Origin: Altericroceibacterium endophyticum
Lineage (GTDB): Bacteria; Pseudomonadota; Alphaproteobacteria; Sphingomonadales; Sphingomonadaceae
Assembly (NCBI RefSeq): GCF_009827595.1
Contig: NZ_WTYT01000002.1
Span: forward strand, 434,001-498,000
Length of the DNA stretch: 64,000 bases
Reading direction: 5' to 3'
Shown here piece after piece: positions 1 to 8,656 of this stretch (within the stretch, counting starts at the first letter, position 1; each line of letters begins with the position of its first letter). The translations under genes and the position numbers were made by a program. Under the pieces are notes generated by a model that was not told the origin of the DNA, made no database searches, and worked only from the letters and a program-made list of their open reading frames with translations.

Positions 1-790
1 GAATTGTCCAAACTGCCCTTTCCAAATCCAGCTCCTGCCAACGCATTTGCCGGACTTCACCGGGCCGCTGAAAAACATGCGGTGTCAGTTGAAGGGCAAC
101 CAGCGTGGCCGGTTCGCCAGAATAAGTGTCGATCGATCGCAAGAGCTGGCCCAGCTCCGCCGCATCGGTAATTGCCGCGTAGTGCTTCACGATCGGAGCA
201 GCCAAGGCCCCGCGTAAGGCATGGGCCGGATCGGCATTCGCGCGCGCCGTAGCAATGGCGTAGCGAAACACGCGGCTGGCAAAGGAACGAATGCGGTTCG
301 CTGTTTCGCGTTTGCCCGCATTCTCCACCTTACGCAAAGCGAGCAAGATTTCGTGCGGGGTAATCTCCGCTATCGGAAGTTTGCCGATGCTTGGACGCAA
401 ATGATCCAGAAACCAGCGGCTCTTGGTAAGGGTGGCTTCAGCCAAGCCCTCCTTTTTCCGCTTGTCGAGATATTCCTCCGCAATCGCCGCGAAGCTATTC
501 TCAGCGCCAAGTTTTGCCGCAACTTTTTCCTCTCTTTTGCGTCGCGCCGGATCAGCACCCTCCGCAAGGGTAGTGCGCGCCTCATCCCGCAATCGCCGCG
601 CCTCTTTCAGGCTGATTTCTGGATAGGCCCCCAAGGAGAGCTTCTTCTCCTTGCCGTTTATCCGGAATTTGACGCGCCAAAGCTTGGAACCTTTGGCTGT
701 CACAAGGAGGTACAACCCCTTCTCATCCGCCAATTTCCAGTCTTTTTCGCGGGGCTTGGCTGCACGAATTAAAGTGTCGTTAATCGCCAT
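1..790 (-). CDS. Tyrosine integrase, P4/DUF4102 type (partial, C-terminus off the left edge)
   Basis: This gene runs leftwards from an ATG at 790 and is cut by the window edge. About 263 residues are visible. The N-terminus opens MAINDTLIRAAKPREKDW, followed by the KGLYLLV and KLWRVKFRINGKEKKLSLG stretches typical of the DUF4102 arm-binding domain of P4-like integrases. A SAM-like core-binding domain follows. The visible part ends just after the first catalytic arginine region (FQRPGEVRQMRW). The catalytic His-x-x-Arg and Tyr would lie outside the window. Such enzymes insert genomic islands at tRNA 3' ends, and a tRNA 3'-end copy lies 187 bp upstream at 977-999. The gene points away from that site, as expected for the integrase of an island extending to the left. 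Confidence 0.93.
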   Translation of the reverse strand, partial: MAINDTLIRAAKPREKDWKLADEKGLYLLVTAKGSKLWRVKFRINGKEKKLSLGAYPEISLKEARRLRDEARTTLAEGADPARRKREEKVAAKLGAENSFAAIAEEYLDKRKKEGLAEATLTKSRWFLDHLRPSIGKLPIAEITPHEILLALRKVENAGKRETANRIRSFASRVFRYAIATARANADPAHALRGALAAPIVKHYAAITDAAELGQLLRSIDTYSGEPATLVALQLTPHVFQRPGEVRQMRWQELDLERAVWTI

Positions 791-976
791 TGGGGGCCTT
801 TTCCTGCCAGAGAGGCCATTTCAGACCCCATTGATCACAAGAAGGCCCCCGCAAAAGCCCCCATCGCAGCACGATTGCCAGCGAGTGAAGGTGAACATTG
901 GCGACGGCCAAGGCATGGTTTTTGGCAGAAAACTGCGGTTTTTTCAACCACTAGCGAACAGCTATGTTCAGGAAAA

Positions 977-999
977 TGGTGCCCAGAAGAGGACTCGAA
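977..999 (-). other. Attachment-site-like copy of a tRNA 3' end (probably tRNA-Leu)
   Basis: Read on the minus strand, these 23 bases match the end of a tRNA gene: the T-arm part TTCGAGTCC, the acceptor strand CTTCTGGGC and an encoded ACCA-type end. The upstream bases on that strand (above 999) do not continue as a tRNA body, so this is a fragment, not a functional tRNA. A tRNA 3' fragment directly upstream of a tyrosine integrase in the same orientation is the classic product of island integration. Assignment to tRNA-Leu is from memory of alphaproteobacterial tRNA ends. Confidence 0.7.
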
Positions 1000-1406
1000 G
1001 GAGCGGGGTAATGCATTGTTTTTATTTGTCTAATTCATGGACTTTCTAAACCTTAACCATCACGCTGACCATCAGCTCGGTGCGCTGTAGTGGTTCGAAG
1101 CCCAACCAAGGAATTTCGCGCCGATTAATCTGATCTCCCTGCTGAGTCGCAGTCTGGTACTGGCGGGTCGAAAAGTTAAGTCTCTCATGCCTAGCCGGAT
1201 GACAAAAAATTCAGCCGGTCGGATCGCGCGATGGTCGATCATGATGACGCGAGGCACAGACTTGCCCGCGCGCTTTGTTAAACTTCGTGGAAAGACTTCC
1301 GGCCGAAAATGTAGGTTGCTCGAACGTCAGCGCTTTTTCTTAGATGCATGTTCCGTTGGTGAGCAATCGATGTGTCGCGGTGATCGCTCGTCCAAGAATT
1401 GAAGCA

Positions 1407-1437
1407 GATCAATTGATCTCTCTGTGATGAAATCACA
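1407..1437. promoter_or_regulatory. Two palindromes upstream of the czc operon (operator candidates)
   Basis: GATCAATTGATC (1407-1418) is a perfect palindrome, and TGTGATGAAATCACA (1423-1437) is a 6-bp inverted repeat around GAA. They lie 58-88 bases before the ATG at 1495. Position and symmetry suggest a regulator site or part of the promoter region, but no regulator gene for this operon is visible nearby. Confidence 0.4.
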
Positions 1438-1494
1438 TTTCGACCTTAGAGATTGTTCTTTCATAGCAAAGTTTCTGCTGCTACCGGACTGTCG

Positions 1495-1833
1495 ATGACC
1501 CGGCTCTTTGCCCGCTCCCTCATGCTGCAGCTTCTCACGCTGTGCGCTGCATTCGGCGTCCTTTGGGCACCGGTTGCGGAAGCGGCTGAATGCGCAGGAG
1601 AGCCTCCGGTAGCCTCCCAACTCGAGCAGCATGACGAGCCGGGGAACGACGACAAGGGACCGGAGAAGCATGGCACCTGCGCACATGGTCATTGCCATCA
1701 TGCCTCACAGGCCATCGACAGGTCGTCGGAGCCCTTTGCCCGGGGATTGGTCACAAACGTGCTACGCGCAGCGGCCCAGTCCTCGCTCGGCTCCGGCCTG
1801 ATAGAACTGGCCACCCCCCCTCCTCGCGCCTGA
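1495..1833 (+). CDS. CzcI-like His-rich periplasmic protein
   Basis: A 112-residue protein (from the ATG at 1495) with an N-terminal signal-like stretch rich in Leu/Ala ending near VAEAAE, so probable export to the periplasm. The mature part carries a Cys/His cluster (CAHGHCHHA) that could bind metal. Small proteins like this precede czcC in several proteobacterial czc operons (CzcI and relatives). The assignment rests on position, size and His content, not on a strong sequence signature. A longer form from TTG at 1453 is possible; the ATG gives a more normal signal peptide. It is probably the first gene of the operon running to 10316. Confidence 0.6.
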   Translation: MTRLFARSLMLQLLTLCAAFGVLWAPVAEAAECAGEPPVASQLEQHDEPGNDDKGPEKHGTCAHGHCHHASQAIDRSSEPFARGLVTNVLRAAAQSSLGSGLIELATPPPRA

Positions 1834-1880
1834 CGTTCGCCGCGCGTCGGATTTCTTTCCGACACCGATCTGAACGTCAG
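1830..1880 (+). other. Nested stem-loop between czcI-like gene and czcC
   Basis: A perfect 9-bp inverted repeat, CTGACGTTC (1830-1838) and GAACGTCAG (1872-1880), encloses a second one, GTCGGA (1846-1851) and TCCGAC (1858-1863). It begins on the stop codon of the preceding gene and ends 17 bases before the czcC start. It could act as an mRNA processing or partial-termination structure inside the operon. There is no T-run after it. Confidence 0.5.
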
Positions 1881-1897
1881 CAGAGGAATTCCCATCC

Positions 1898-3148
1898 ATG
1901 TTCGCCATCTCGTGGCGAGCGGTCCCCTTCTGGGGGCTGATACTCGCCCTGTCCTCGGGCCCTGCCAGTGCGCAGGACCCGCGTGTCGTCACGCTCGACG
2001 ACGCCCTTGAACTTAGCGGGGTCGCCGAACAGGCCGACTCCGTCACCAATCCTCGCCTCGTGGGTCCCCGGGCTGAAACTGAGGCTGCCGCCGCACTTGT
2101 CGACCAAGCTCGCCTCAGGCCCAATCCCGAGGTGTCCTTCGAGGTCGAAAACGTAGCCGGCAGCGGTGCGTTTTCCGGCCTTCAATCGACCGAATATACG
2201 CTTTCCTTGGGGCAGCGCCTGGAGCTCGGTGGCAAGCGCTCCGCTCGGATCGGTGCGGCCGAGGCACAGGCCGAACTGGCTTCTCTCCGGGCCGACCTGA
2301 CCACGGCGGAACTCGGGCAACTGGTGCGCGAGCGATACCTAGCGGCTGCTGCTGCGGCCGCCCGGGTCGAACTTGCCGAGGATGTGGTTGCGCGAAACGA
2401 GGAACTGGCACGCATAGCCGGTGTCCTCGTGGAGGTCGGTCGCGAGCCGCCTCTGCGCGCGCTGCGCGCGGATGCGGCCCTTGCCGAGGCGCGCGCGCGC
2501 CTGTTGGAGGCTGAGGCGGAGAGCCTGTCGGCGCGGACAGCGCTCGCTGTTCTATGGTCTGGCGGTGAAGCGCCACTCGTTCCGACGGAATTTCCGAATA
2601 TCGTCCCGCCCGCTTCGCTGATGGCGCAGGCCACGGGAAGCCTGACCTATCGAGTTGCGCGCGCCGAGAGCACTGCCGCGGCGGCGGAAATGGAGCGGCA
2701 GCGAAGCCTGCGTATTCCGGATCCGACGGTTTCCGCAGGCGTGCGGCGCTTCGAGGAAAGCGGCGACAACGCGTTCCTCATCGGCGTGTCGATCCCTCTG
2801 CCCTTCCGGGATCGGAATCAGGGAAACATCGCTGCTGCCGAGGCTCGATCGCGGGCGGCGAACGCGCGCGAAGCCGTCGCACTCGCGGATTACGAGCAGT
2901 CCGTCGCCACCGCGCGGGCGAGGTATCTCGGGGCCCAAGCTAGGGTCGAGACACTATCGCAGACATCGCTCCCGCAGGCGGAGGAGGCGCTGCGCCTCGT
3001 CCGCATCGGATATCGCAACGGACGTTTTCCCCTGATCGAGGTTCTCGCGGCCGCACAGTCACGCGACACGATCCGCGAGACGCTCATCGCCGCCCGTGAG
3101 CAACGGGGCCTGGCCGCAGCCGAACTCATCGCGCTGGCCGCACAGTGA
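1898..3148 (+). CDS. czcC: CzcC, outer-membrane channel of a heavy-metal RND efflux system
   Basis: A 416-residue TolC/CzcC-family outer-membrane factor. An N-terminal signal peptide ends around GPASAQ. The repeated helical segments rich in Ala, Glu and Arg (for example RLRPNPEVSFEVENV and the later RIPDPTVSAGVRRFEESG) are the two duplicated OEP domains. The trimer would form the channel carrying Zn/Cd/Co ions across the outer membrane, docked to CzcB and CzcA encoded next. A GA-rich ribosome site (agagga) precedes the ATG at 1898. It is followed almost without gap by czcB. Confidence 0.9.
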   Translation: MFAISWRAVPFWGLILALSSGPASAQDPRVVTLDDALELSGVAEQADSVTNPRLVGPRAETEAAAALVDQARLRPNPEVSFEVENVAGSGAFSGLQSTEYTLSLGQRLELGGKRSARIGAAEAQAELASLRADLTTAELGQLVRERYLAAAAAAARVELAEDVVARNEELARIAGVLVEVGREPPLRALRADAALAEARARLLEAEAESLSARTALAVLWSGGEAPLVPTEFPNIVPPASLMAQATGSLTYRVARAESTAAAAEMERQRSLRIPDPTVSAGVRRFEESGDNAFLIGVSIPLPFRDRNQGNIAAAEARSRAANAREAVALADYEQSVATARARYLGAQARVETLSQTSLPQAEEALRLVRIGYRNGRFPLIEVLAAAQSRDTIRETLIAAREQRGLAAAELIALAAQ

Positions 3149-3159
3149 AGGATATTCCC

Positions 3160-4305
3160 ATGACACGCAGAAAGCTGGCGATCCTCGTCGGTATCGTGAT
3201 CGCGATCGGCGCGCTGACGCTGATCTTCTGGCCGACCGCCGAGGTCGACGACCATCCGCATGAGGAAGCCGAAGCCGAGACACCCGAGGGGGTGGTCACC
3301 CTGAGCGACGAGCAGATCAGCGAGGCCGGGATACAGTTGGCCCCAGTGCGGTCTGGAGCCGCTGTCGAACTCGTCTTCCCAGCGACCGTCGCTGCAAGCC
3401 CCTCCGCATCCGCTCGTATCGACGCCCGCGCCTCGGGTGTCGTCCGCTCCGTGGGCAAGACGCTGGGCGATTATGTTGCGCGCGGCGAGACCGTCGCCCG
3501 CATCGAGAGCGCGGATGCCGCTGCTCTCGCCTCGCAGCTCAGCGCCGCACGCGCGCGGATGAGCGAACTGTCCGCCGCCTATGAACGCGAACGGCGTCTG
3601 TTCGATGAGAATGTAACGGCTCGCCAGGATCTAGAAGCTGCGCAGGCCAATCTCAGCGTAGCCCGCTCGGAACTCCAGCGGGCGCAAGCCGCAGTAGCGG
3701 CAGCTGGCGTCAGCGGCGATGGGCGTTCACTGGCAGTCACCTCTCCCCTGGCTGGCAGGATCACCGCAGCACCGATCGTGCTCGGAACCTTCGTAGATGC
3801 CGGCGAGGAACTCTATCGCGTCGTCGATCCCAACGGACTTCAAATCGAGGTGGCGCTGCCTTCTGCCGAAGCCTCGCGCATCCAACCTGGCGACGAGGCG
3901 ATGCTGGTCGTCGGGGACGGTCGGGAAATCGGGGCCCGGGTTCGTTCGGTAACGCCCTCGCTCGATCCGGAGAGCCGCAGTGCCACTGCGGTCCTGTCGT
4001 TGTCGCGCGGCGTGCCGGGGCTTCAGCCGGGCGCGTTTCTCCAAGCGCGGATCAGGCCTTCGGCTGAGATCGACAGCGACGGCATCGCGGTGCCCGAGGA
4101 CGCCATCCAGGTGGTCGAAGGTCGCGACGTCGTCTTCGTCCGGACGAAGACCGGCTTCCAGGCTCGCGACGTTGAGCTTGGAACACGATCCGCTGGTCAA
4201 GTGACGATCCTTTCCGGTCTTCGGGAGGGATGGCGGATCGCTGTCGGCAACGCCTTCCTGCTCAAGGCCGAACTCGGGAAGGAGGGCGCAACCCATGGTC
4301 ACTGA
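3160..4305 (+). CDS. czcB: CzcB, periplasmic membrane-fusion protein
   Basis: About 381 residues. An N-terminal membrane anchor (LAILVGIVIAIGALTLIFW) is followed by a His/Glu-rich linker (DDHPHEEAEAE), then a lipoyl/barrel-sandwich half, a coiled-coil hairpin (LSAARARMSELSAAYERE region), the second lipoyl half and beta-barrel domains, and a short C-terminal His end (HGH). The protein links CzcA and CzcC and may funnel metal. The ATG at 3160 is chosen because a good Shine-Dalgarno (aagga) lies 7 bases ahead; a GTG at 3145 is in frame but inside the czcC end. The end overlaps czcA by 11 bases, indicating translational coupling. Confidence 0.9.
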   Translation: MTRRKLAILVGIVIAIGALTLIFWPTAEVDDHPHEEAEAETPEGVVTLSDEQISEAGIQLAPVRSGAAVELVFPATVAASPSASARIDARASGVVRSVGKTLGDYVARGETVARIESADAAALASQLSAARARMSELSAAYERERRLFDENVTARQDLEAAQANLSVARSELQRAQAAVAAAGVSGDGRSLAVTSPLAGRITAAPIVLGTFVDAGEELYRVVDPNGLQIEVALPSAEASRIQPGDEAMLVVGDGREIGARVRSVTPSLDPESRSATAVLSLSRGVPGLQPGAFLQARIRPSAEIDSDGIAVPEDAIQVVEGRDVVFVRTKTGFQARDVELGTRSAGQVTILSGLREGWRIAVGNAFLLKAELGKEGATHGH

Positions 4306-7300
4306 GACTCAGACCGAGCCCGCCGTGGACACCCATGCCGATACGGGCAGTCATCGCCACGGTTTGATCGGGGCTATCCTCGACATCGCCGTGCGGTTCC
4401 GCTGGGCAGTCATCGTCCTCACCGTTTTCGCCGCAATTTACGGCGCCATGAACCTTCTGCGCCTGCCGATCGATGCGGTGCCGGACATCACCAACACGCA
4501 GGTGCAGATCAACAGCAGCGCCCCGGCGCTCTCTCCCTCGCAGGTGGAGACGCAGGTGACCTTCCCCATCGAGACCGGGCTTGCCGGGATCGAGGGACTC
4601 GAGATGACCCGCTCGATCTCGCGCAATGGCTTCAGCCAGGTCACCGCGATCTTCGAAGAAGGCACCGACATCTACTTCGCGCGCCAACAGGTGAACGAAC
4701 GGCTCGCCCCGATCGGCGCCTCGCTGCCGCAAGGGGCGGAGCCCACGATGGGGCCGATCTCGACCGGTCTCGGCGAAGTGCTGATGTACACGATCGAATA
4801 CGAGCATCCGGCAGGTCGCGGGGCACCGACCGGTCGCCGGACGGGCTGGCAGTCGGACGGCAGCTTCATCACTGAACGGGGCGAGCGGCTCGATAGCGAT
4901 GTGGCCAAGGCAGCCTATTTGCGCACGGTTCAGGACTGGGTCGTCGCGCCGCTGATGCGCTCGATCGACGGGGTGGCAGGCGTGGACTCGATCGGTGGCT
5001 ACGAGAAGCAGTTCCTCGTCCGACCTGACCCCGCCCGTCTCACCGGATACGGTTTGTCTTTTGACTCGCTGATCGAGGCACTGGAGGCTGCGAACCTCGC
5101 CGAGGGCGCCAACTTCGTGGATCGTGCCGGAGAGGCCCTGCTCGTTCGTGTCGATGCGCGACTTGGGAGCACGCAGGACATCGAACAGGCGGTCGTTGCC
5201 ACCCGCGAGGGTGTTCCGATCCGGATCGGGGATGTCGCCTCGGTTCGCATCGGTGGTGACCTGCGAACCGGTGCTGCCTCGCTCAATGGCGAGGAGGCGG
5301 TCGTGGGCACGGTCCTCATGCGCAGCGGCGAGAACAGTCGCACCGTGGCTGCCGCCTCGGCTGAGCGACTGGACGAAGTCCGCGCCTCGCTCCCTGCCGG
5401 AGTGGTCGCCGAGATCGTCTACAACCGCTCGTCGCTTGTGGATGCGACCATCGCGACGGTTGAGAAGAACCTCGTCGAGGGCGCGCTGCTGGTGATCGCA
5501 GTCCTGTTTCTCATGCTCGGCAATATCCGGGCAGCGATCATCGCCGCATTGGTCATCCCGATATCCATGCTGATGGCCGCCGTGGGAATGAACAGGCTGG
5601 GTGTCTCAGGCAACCTGATGAGCCTCGGGGCACTGGACTTCGGACTCATCGTCGATGGCGCAGTCATCATCGTTGAGAACAGCGTTGCGCGGCTCGCCGC
5701 CAGACAGCACCGCGAGGGCAGACTGCTCAGCCTCGGCGAACGGCTGACCGAGACCCGGCTGGCCGCGCAGGAAATGATCAAGCCGACCGTCTACGGTCAG
5801 GCGATCATCCTGCTGGTCTATGCTCCGCTGCTCACCTTTACGGGCGTTGAGGGCAAGACGTTCTCGCCGATGGCCATCACGGTCATGCTGGCGCTCGCCT
5901 CGGCCTTCGTGCTGTCGCTGACCTTCGTCCCGGCGATGATCGCGGTGCTTCTTAATCGCAAACTGACCGAGAAGGAGGTCAAACCTGTCCGGGTCGTGAA
6001 GGAGCGCTACGGCCCGGCGGTGCGCCGCGCCATCACACGTCCATGGCCCGTAATAGGCGCGGGTGCCGGGCTCTTCGCCATAGCGGCTTTCGTGTTCACG
6101 TTCCTCGGCAGCGAGTTTACGCCGCAGCTGGATGAGCGAGACATCGCGGTTCAGTCACTGCGTATACCGTCGACCTCGCTCGAGCGATCGCTCGCCATGC
6201 AGAGACAGGTGGAGGACAGGCTAGAGACCTTCCCGCAAGTCGAACTGGTCTTCTCGCGCACCGGTACGGCCGAGGTCGCGAGCGATCCGATGCCGCCGAA
6301 CGCGTCCGATGCCTACGTCATCTTGAAGCCGCGCGAGGAGTGGCCCGATCCCGACCTGTCGAAGGACGAACTCGTCGCCCAGATGGAGGACTCGCTCAGT
6401 AGTCTGGTAGGCAACCTCTACGAGTTCAGCCAACCCATCGAACTGCGCTTCAACGAGCTGATCGCGGGTGTTCGCGGCGACGTGGCGGTCAAACTCTACG
6501 GAGACGACCTGACCGCGCTGACCCGGTCAGCCGGAGAAGTGGCCGAGGTGCTCCGCGGCGTCGAGGGTGCTGCGGACGTCAAGGTACAGCAGGTCACGGG
6601 CTTCCCCACGCTCGACATCGCCTTCGATCGACCGACGATCGCCCGCTACGGCCTGACCGTGGAGGAGGTCGCGCAGTCCGTAGCTATCGCGCTGGGCGGT
6701 CGCCCCGCCGGACTAGTCTTCGAGGGTGATCGCCGCTTCGATGTCGTCGTGAGGCTCGAGGATGCGACCCGGGACGATTTCGATCAGCTCGGTGCCCTTC
6801 CCATCGTCCTCGAAAGCGGAGTCACGGTTCCGCTCCGCACGCTGGCAGACTTCCGGGTCGTTGACGGTCTCGCCGAGGTTCGGCGTGAGCAGGGTCGCCG
6901 CCTCGTAATCGTGTCGGCGAACGTGCGTGAACGCGATCTCGGTTCGTTCGTCGAAGAGGCCCGCGCAGGCGTCACCGAGGGCGTCGAGTTGCCGCCCGCC
7001 TCGTTCATCGAATGGGGCGGACAATACCAGAACCTCCAGGCTGCACAGGCAAGGCTCGCACTCGTCGTTCCGGTCTGCTTCGCGCTGGTGTTGCTGCTCC
7101 TGTTCATGGCGCTGGGTGGTTGGGTTCCGGCGCTCGCGGTGTTCAGTGCGATCCCGATGGCGCTGGCAGGCGGTGTTTTCGCCCTCGCCCTAAGGGGAAT
7201 GCCGTTCTCGGTGTCCGCCGCGGTTGGCTTCATCGCCCTATCGGGTGTCGCGGTATTGAACGGGCTCGTGATGATGACCGCGATACGCCAGCGCCTCGAG

Positions 7301-7627
7301 AAGGGAATGTCGCTTGATGACGCGATCTCCGACGGAGCATTGGCGAGGCTGCGGCCGGTGCTGATGACAGCGTTGGTGGCCTCGCTCGGCTTTGTGCCGA
7401 TGGCCCTTGCGACCGGCACGGGCGCGGAGGTCCAGCGTCCGCTGGCGACTGTCGTGATCGGCGGATTGATTACCGCGACTGCGCTCACGCTCTTCGTCCT
7501 GCCCGCGATCGCGCGGCTCGTGCTCAATCGATCAGATGATGAGCGCAGCTGGCGCGAGAAGTGGTGGGATCGCCTGCGTCGGAATGTGACCAGCGACGAG
7601 CAGCGCGAACTGACGGACATCGCATGA
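4295..7627 (+). CDS. czcA: CzcA, heavy-metal RND proton/cation antiporter
   Basis: A 1110-residue inner-membrane pump of the HME-RND family, close to the usual 1030-1080 residues plus an N-terminal His-containing extension (DTHADTGSHRHG). The family's proton-relay motif is seen in TM4 as DFGLIVDGAVIIVEN, near residues 448-462, with both aspartates. The two halves each have a large periplasmic loop and a membrane bundle. With CzcB and CzcC it exports divalent cations, commonly Zn, Cd or Co; the exact metal cannot be read from the sequence. An insertion near residues 168-185 (PAGRGAPTGRR...) resembles that of other sphingomonad CzcA proteins. Confidence 0.92.
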   Translation: MVTETQTEPAVDTHADTGSHRHGLIGAILDIAVRFRWAVIVLTVFAAIYGAMNLLRLPIDAVPDITNTQVQINSSAPALSPSQVETQVTFPIETGLAGIEGLEMTRSISRNGFSQVTAIFEEGTDIYFARQQVNERLAPIGASLPQGAEPTMGPISTGLGEVLMYTIEYEHPAGRGAPTGRRTGWQSDGSFITERGERLDSDVAKAAYLRTVQDWVVAPLMRSIDGVAGVDSIGGYEKQFLVRPDPARLTGYGLSFDSLIEALEAANLAEGANFVDRAGEALLVRVDARLGSTQDIEQAVVATREGVPIRIGDVASVRIGGDLRTGAASLNGEEAVVGTVLMRSGENSRTVAAASAERLDEVRASLPAGVVAEIVYNRSSLVDATIATVEKNLVEGALLVIAVLFLMLGNIRAAIIAALVIPISMLMAAVGMNRLGVSGNLMSLGALDFGLIVDGAVIIVENSVARLAARQHREGRLLSLGERLTETRLAAQEMIKPTVYGQAIILLVYAPLLTFTGVEGKTFSPMAITVMLALASAFVLSLTFVPAMIAVLLNRKLTEKEVKPVRVVKERYGPAVRRAITRPWPVIGAGAGLFAIAAFVFTFLGSEFTPQLDERDIAVQSLRIPSTSLERSLAMQRQVEDRLETFPQVELVFSRTGTAEVASDPMPPNASDAYVILKPREEWPDPDLSKDELVAQMEDSLSSLVGNLYEFSQPIELRFNELIAGVRGDVAVKLYGDDLTALTRSAGEVAEVLRGVEGAADVKVQQVTGFPTLDIAFDRPTIARYGLTVEEVAQSVAIALGGRPAGLVFEGDRRFDVVVRLEDATRDDFDQLGALPIVLESGVTVPLRTLADFRVVDGLAEVRREQGRRLVIVSANVRERDLGSFVEEARAGVTEGVELPPASFIEWGGQYQNLQAAQARLALVVPVCFALVLLLLFMALGGWVPALAVFSAIPMALAGGVFALALRGMPFSVSAAVGFIALSGVAVLNGLVMMTAIRQRLEKGMSLDDAISDGALARLRPVLMTALVASLGFVPMALATGTGAEVQRPLATVVIGGLITATALTLFVLPAIARLVLNRSDDERSWREKWWDRLRRNVTSDEQRELTDIA

Positions 7628-7649
7628 TGGTCCAGGAAAGGAGAATACG

Positions 7650-8021
7650 ATGTTGAGGATAGATGAAGAGAACGGGCTGCTACGCATACGCGCGAGTGGC
7701 GAACTCGAAAGCTCGGACTACGACGACTTCGTGCCTCGGTTCGAACAGCTTGTCGGGCGGAAGCCCGGCAAGCTGCCGATGGTAATCGAACTCGCGCCCG
7801 ATTTTGCAGGCTGGGATCTCCCCGGACTTTGGCGCGATCTCAAATTCGACGCGCGTCACCGGGACAGCTTCGGCAGGATCGCCATCGTCGGCGATGCGAA
7901 ATGGGAAGAATGGGGCACCAGGCTCTCCGATCCGCTCTTCCACGCCCAAATGAAGTTCTTTGAGCCATCCGAACGCCGGGTCGCCGAAATCTGGGCCCGA
8001 TCTGGGGAGAGCATCGCATGA
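7650..8021 (+). CDS. SpoIIAA-like (STAS-fold) protein in the czc operon
   Basis: A 123-residue protein of the SpoIIAA-like/DUF3478 family: a beta-strand opening (MLRIDEENGLLRIRASGEL), a central WDLPGLWRDL segment and a WARSGESIA end. Relatives are soluble STAS-like proteins of unknown role, sometimes linked to lipid binding or stress. Position 22 bases after czcA, and a stop overlapping the next start, make it part of the metal operon. A function in sensing or modulating the transporters would be pure inference. Confidence 0.75.
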   Translation: MLRIDEENGLLRIRASGELESSDYDDFVPRFEQLVGRKPGKLPMVIELAPDFAGWDLPGLWRDLKFDARHRDSFGRIAIVGDAKWEEWGTRLSDPLFHAQMKFFEPSERRVAEIWARSGESIA

Positions 8022-8656
8022 GCGGCGACCACGATATCGATCTCGGTTCAGCCGGGAAGCGCCGAACGTTGTGGATCGTGCTTTGGCTGAACGTCGCGAT
8101 CGCAATAGGATTCTTCGTCGCGGGCTACTTCGCGGACTCGAACGCGCTCCTGGCGAATGGGCTCGACAACTCGTCCGACGCGATCGTTTATGCGCTGAGC
8201 CTGCTTGCGCTGACCCGTTCGCGCGTCTGGCAGCGTGGTGCCGCCCGGTTCTCAGGGGTCATGCTGCTGGTCTTCGCGGCAGGTGTCATTGCCGACGCCG
8301 TGCGCCGGTTCGTGGAAGGGTCGGAGCCTGGTGGCTTCATGATGCTGGCGATGGCGGCAGTGGCAGCCGTGGTGAATGTGATGTGCCTCCGGATGCTCCA
8401 GCGGACTGAGGGCAAGGACGTCAGCATGCGCGCAGCGACGACCTTCAGCTTCAACGATTTCATTGCCAATGGCGGGATCATCGTCGCGGGCATCGTCGTG
8501 ATGCTCACCGGCGCCAACTGGCCCGACCTAGTGGTAGGCGTCGCGGTGGCATGCATCGCCTTATACGGCGGCGTCCAGATCCTGCGCGATGCACACATGG
8601 ACATTCACGAGGAAGAAGGGAGCGAGCATCGGAAGGGGGATCAGTTCCTGACATGA
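8018..8656 (+). CDS. Small CDF-like membrane protein with altered metal site
   Basis: 212 residues with six predicted membrane spans in the pattern of cation diffusion facilitators, but only a short acidic/His tail (HMDIHEEEGSEH) where CDF proteins normally have a cytoplasmic metal-binding domain. In TM2 the usual DALHNFSDA-type motif reads NGLDNSSDA: first Asp to Asn, His to Asp. In TM5 the His of HNVSD is replaced (FSFND). It may transport a different substrate, act as partner of the adjacent full CDF, or be regulatory. It overlaps the SpoIIAA-like gene by 4 bases and czcD by 4 bases. Confidence 0.75.
   Translation: MSGDHDIDLGSAGKRRTLWIVLWLNVAIAIGFFVAGYFADSNALLANGLDNSSDAIVYALSLLALTRSRVWQRGAARFSGVMLLVFAAGVIADAVRRFVEGSEPGGFMMLAMAAVAAVVNVMCLRMLQRTEGKDVSMRAATTFSFNDFIANGGIIVAGIVVMLTGANWPDLVVGVAVACIALYGGVQILRDAHMDIHEEEGSEHRKGDQFLT

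Larger units (their letters stand above)
791..1494. other. Intergenic region with island junction
   Basis: About 700 bases without a convincing gene. It holds the upstream region of the integrase, the tRNA-derived attachment-like sequence at 977-999, and two palindromes near 1407-1437 just ahead of the metal operon. Short open frames here lack ribosome-binding sites and recognisable products. Confidence 0.6.

Noticed and set aside
977-999. A functional tRNA gene
   Set aside because: Only the 3' 23 bases are present; no anticodon or D arm can be built upstream.
6784-7620. Minus-strand open frame
   Set aside because: Antisense to czcA; Ser/Thr/Arg-rich composition typical of a shadow frame.
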